Source of the DNA: Candidatus Omnitrophota bacterium
GTDB lineage: Bacteria; Omnitrophota; Gorgyraeia; Gygaellales; Profunditerraquicolaceae
NCBI GenBank assembly: GCA_016938245.1
Contig: JAFGUY010000104.1
Coordinates: forward strand, 1 to 7,193
DNA: 7,193 nt
Direction of reading: 5' to 3'
Under the pieces are notes generated by a model, which was not told where the DNA came from, ran no database searches, and saw nothing but the letters and a program-made list of their open reading frames with translations. Positions 6,258 to 7,193 of this stretch are shown here, piece after piece. Made by a program: the position numbers and the translations under genes. How positions within the stretch are numbered: position 1 is the first letter of the stretch; each line of letters opens with the position of its first letter.

Positions 6258-7193
6258 ATGCGGCGGATAATCTTAAGTTTAGCCATTATTTTCTTCCTTT
6301 CGGCTGTCCCTGTTTATCCTTTCTGGATTTGGACGCCTAAAACCGGTAAATGGGTCAATCCTAAGGCTATTGCTAAGGAGACCCCTAAGGCGCAATTTGA
6401 TTATGCCTTAAGTTTCTATAATGATAAAAAGATGGATGATGCCTTGCGCGAATTTAGGAAATTGCTTAAGGCATACCCTAAGTCTTTTGAAGCATCCGAA
6501 TCACAGTATTATTTAGGGTTAATTGAGGAGGCGCGAGGCAACCTTTATGAAGCATATCAGGCCTACCAGAGGTTAATTGATAAATACCCTTTTTCAGAGA
6601 GAATTAAAGAAGTTATTGAGAAGCAGTATAATATTGCCGATAAATTCATGGGTGGTTATAAGCGTAAGGCCTTTGGCGTAACCTTGCCGGTTGAAAACCC
6701 GGCAGTTGAAATATACACGAAGGTAGTAGAGAATTCTACGTATGGCCCGTTTGCGCCAAAAGCGCAGTATAAACTCGGCCTGGTTTTAAAAGGATTGCAG
6801 CGTTATTATGAGGCAGAGGAGGCTTTTAATAAAGTAATATCCAATTATCCCGGTAGCGAATGGGTTGAGCCGGCAAAATTTCAAATTGCCTCCTGCCGCG
6901 CGGCAATGTCGCGCAGCCCTGATTATGACCAGGGGGCAGCCGGCGAGGCAAAACAAAAATTTGAGGATTTTGTAAGAGATCATCCGGATGCGGTTCTTTC
7001 TCAAGAGGCAGAGGATAATATCGCCAGATTAAACGAGAAAGAGGCGCAGGCAAGCTTTAATACCGCGAGATTCTACGAAAAACAAAAAGCTTACCGGGCT
7101 GCTAATATCTACTATGGTTATGTTGTAAATAATTATCCTAAGAGTATATGGGCAGCAAAGTCTTTGGAAAAGTTGCAAATGCTGGAGAAGAAA
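6258..7193 (+). CDS. bamD: BamD-like outer-membrane assembly TPR protein (3' end outside the window)
   Basis: An uninterrupted reading frame of 312 codons runs from ATG 6258 to the last base, so the C-terminus is missing. Residues 1-21 form a signal peptide: MRR, a hydrophobic core to about residue 17, and a possible cleavage before FWIW. A conserved-looking FWIWTPKTGKWVNP follows (22-35). The rest is made of TPR-like helix pairs with the YPxS-type spacing of BamD/YfiO and YbgF proteins, at about 47-76, 82-113, 149-200 and 228 onward; examples are KLLKAYPKS, RLIDKYPFS, KVISNYPGS and YVVNNYPKS. BamD helps fold and insert beta-barrel proteins from the periplasmic side of the outer membrane. The first cysteine is residue 213, so there is no lipobox and the protein cannot be a classical BamD lipoprotein. 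It could instead be soluble, or a general periplasmic TPR scaffold. It is also already longer than E. coli BamD (245 residues). The start is chosen for the signal peptide and the promoter just upstream. Confidence 0.82.
   Translation, partial: MRRIILSLAIIFFLSAVPVYPFWIWTPKTGKWVNPKAIAKETPKAQFDYALSFYNDKKMDDALREFRKLLKAYPKSFEASESQYYLGLIEEARGNLYEAYQAYQRLIDKYPFSERIKEVIEKQYNIADKFMGGYKRKAFGVTLPVENPAVEIYTKVVENSTYGPFAPKAQYKLGLVLKGLQRYYEAEEAFNKVISNYPGSEWVEPAKFQIASCRAAMSRSPDYDQGAAGEAKQKFEDFVRDHPDAVLSQEAEDNIARLNEKEAQASFNTARFYEKQKAYRAANIYYGYVVNNYPKSIWAAKSLEKLQMLEKK

Noticed and set aside
6786..7053. Two overlapping minus-strand frames of 72 and 75 residues.
   Set aside because: They are shadows of the bamD-like gene, which reads through the whole stretch on the plus strand with clear TPR sequence.

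Overview
The window looks like a chromosomal piece from an uncultivated Gram-negative bacterium, most likely Omnitrophota (Candidatus Omnitrophica). That placement is an inference. It rests on the moderately AT-rich sequence, the bamD-like gene with an FWIWTPKTGKWVNP segment straight after its signal peptide (a pattern I associate with this phylum from memory), the short ComEC without a nuclease domain, and weak Shine-Dalgarno usage. An outer membrane is implied by the BamD-like protein.

Layout. Bases 1-121 hold three consecutive foldback structures. The last overlaps the 3' end of a minus-strand gene (788 to 99) for a helix-turn-helix protein with a LAGLIDADG-like C-terminal half. That gene has a strong ribosome binding site and a readable family-like sequence, but an in-frame TGA interrupts it at codon 53. 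The automatically visible ORF (99-503) is therefore only its C-terminal remnant. An AT-rich divergent intergenic region (789-941) follows. After it comes a plus-strand run of tightly packed genes: a small XRE-type regulator (942-1151), endonuclease IV nfo (1164-2012), leucyl-tRNA synthetase leuS (2015-4411), a membrane-anchored ComEA-like helix-hairpin-helix protein (about 4473-4817) and ComEC (4818-6200, abutting comEA). Gaps are 12, 2, about 61 and 0 bases, so these genes may be one transcript, with a possible internal start before comEA. A separate TTGACA-type promoter at 6220-6248 precedes a BamD-like TPR protein that starts at 6258 and runs off the end.

How the parts work together. The plus-strand block is housekeeping: abasic-site repair (Nfo), translation (LeuRS), DNA binding and import across the inner membrane (ComEA, ComEC), and outer-membrane protein assembly or a TPR scaffold (BamD-like). 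The regulator upstream of nfo could control the whole block. The left 830 bases look like an accessory or mobile insertion unrelated to that block. I found no convincing new multi-gene system. The most unusual part is the left end, with its strand-asymmetric hairpins, inverted motifs flanking the interrupted gene, and a TGA codon where sense is expected.
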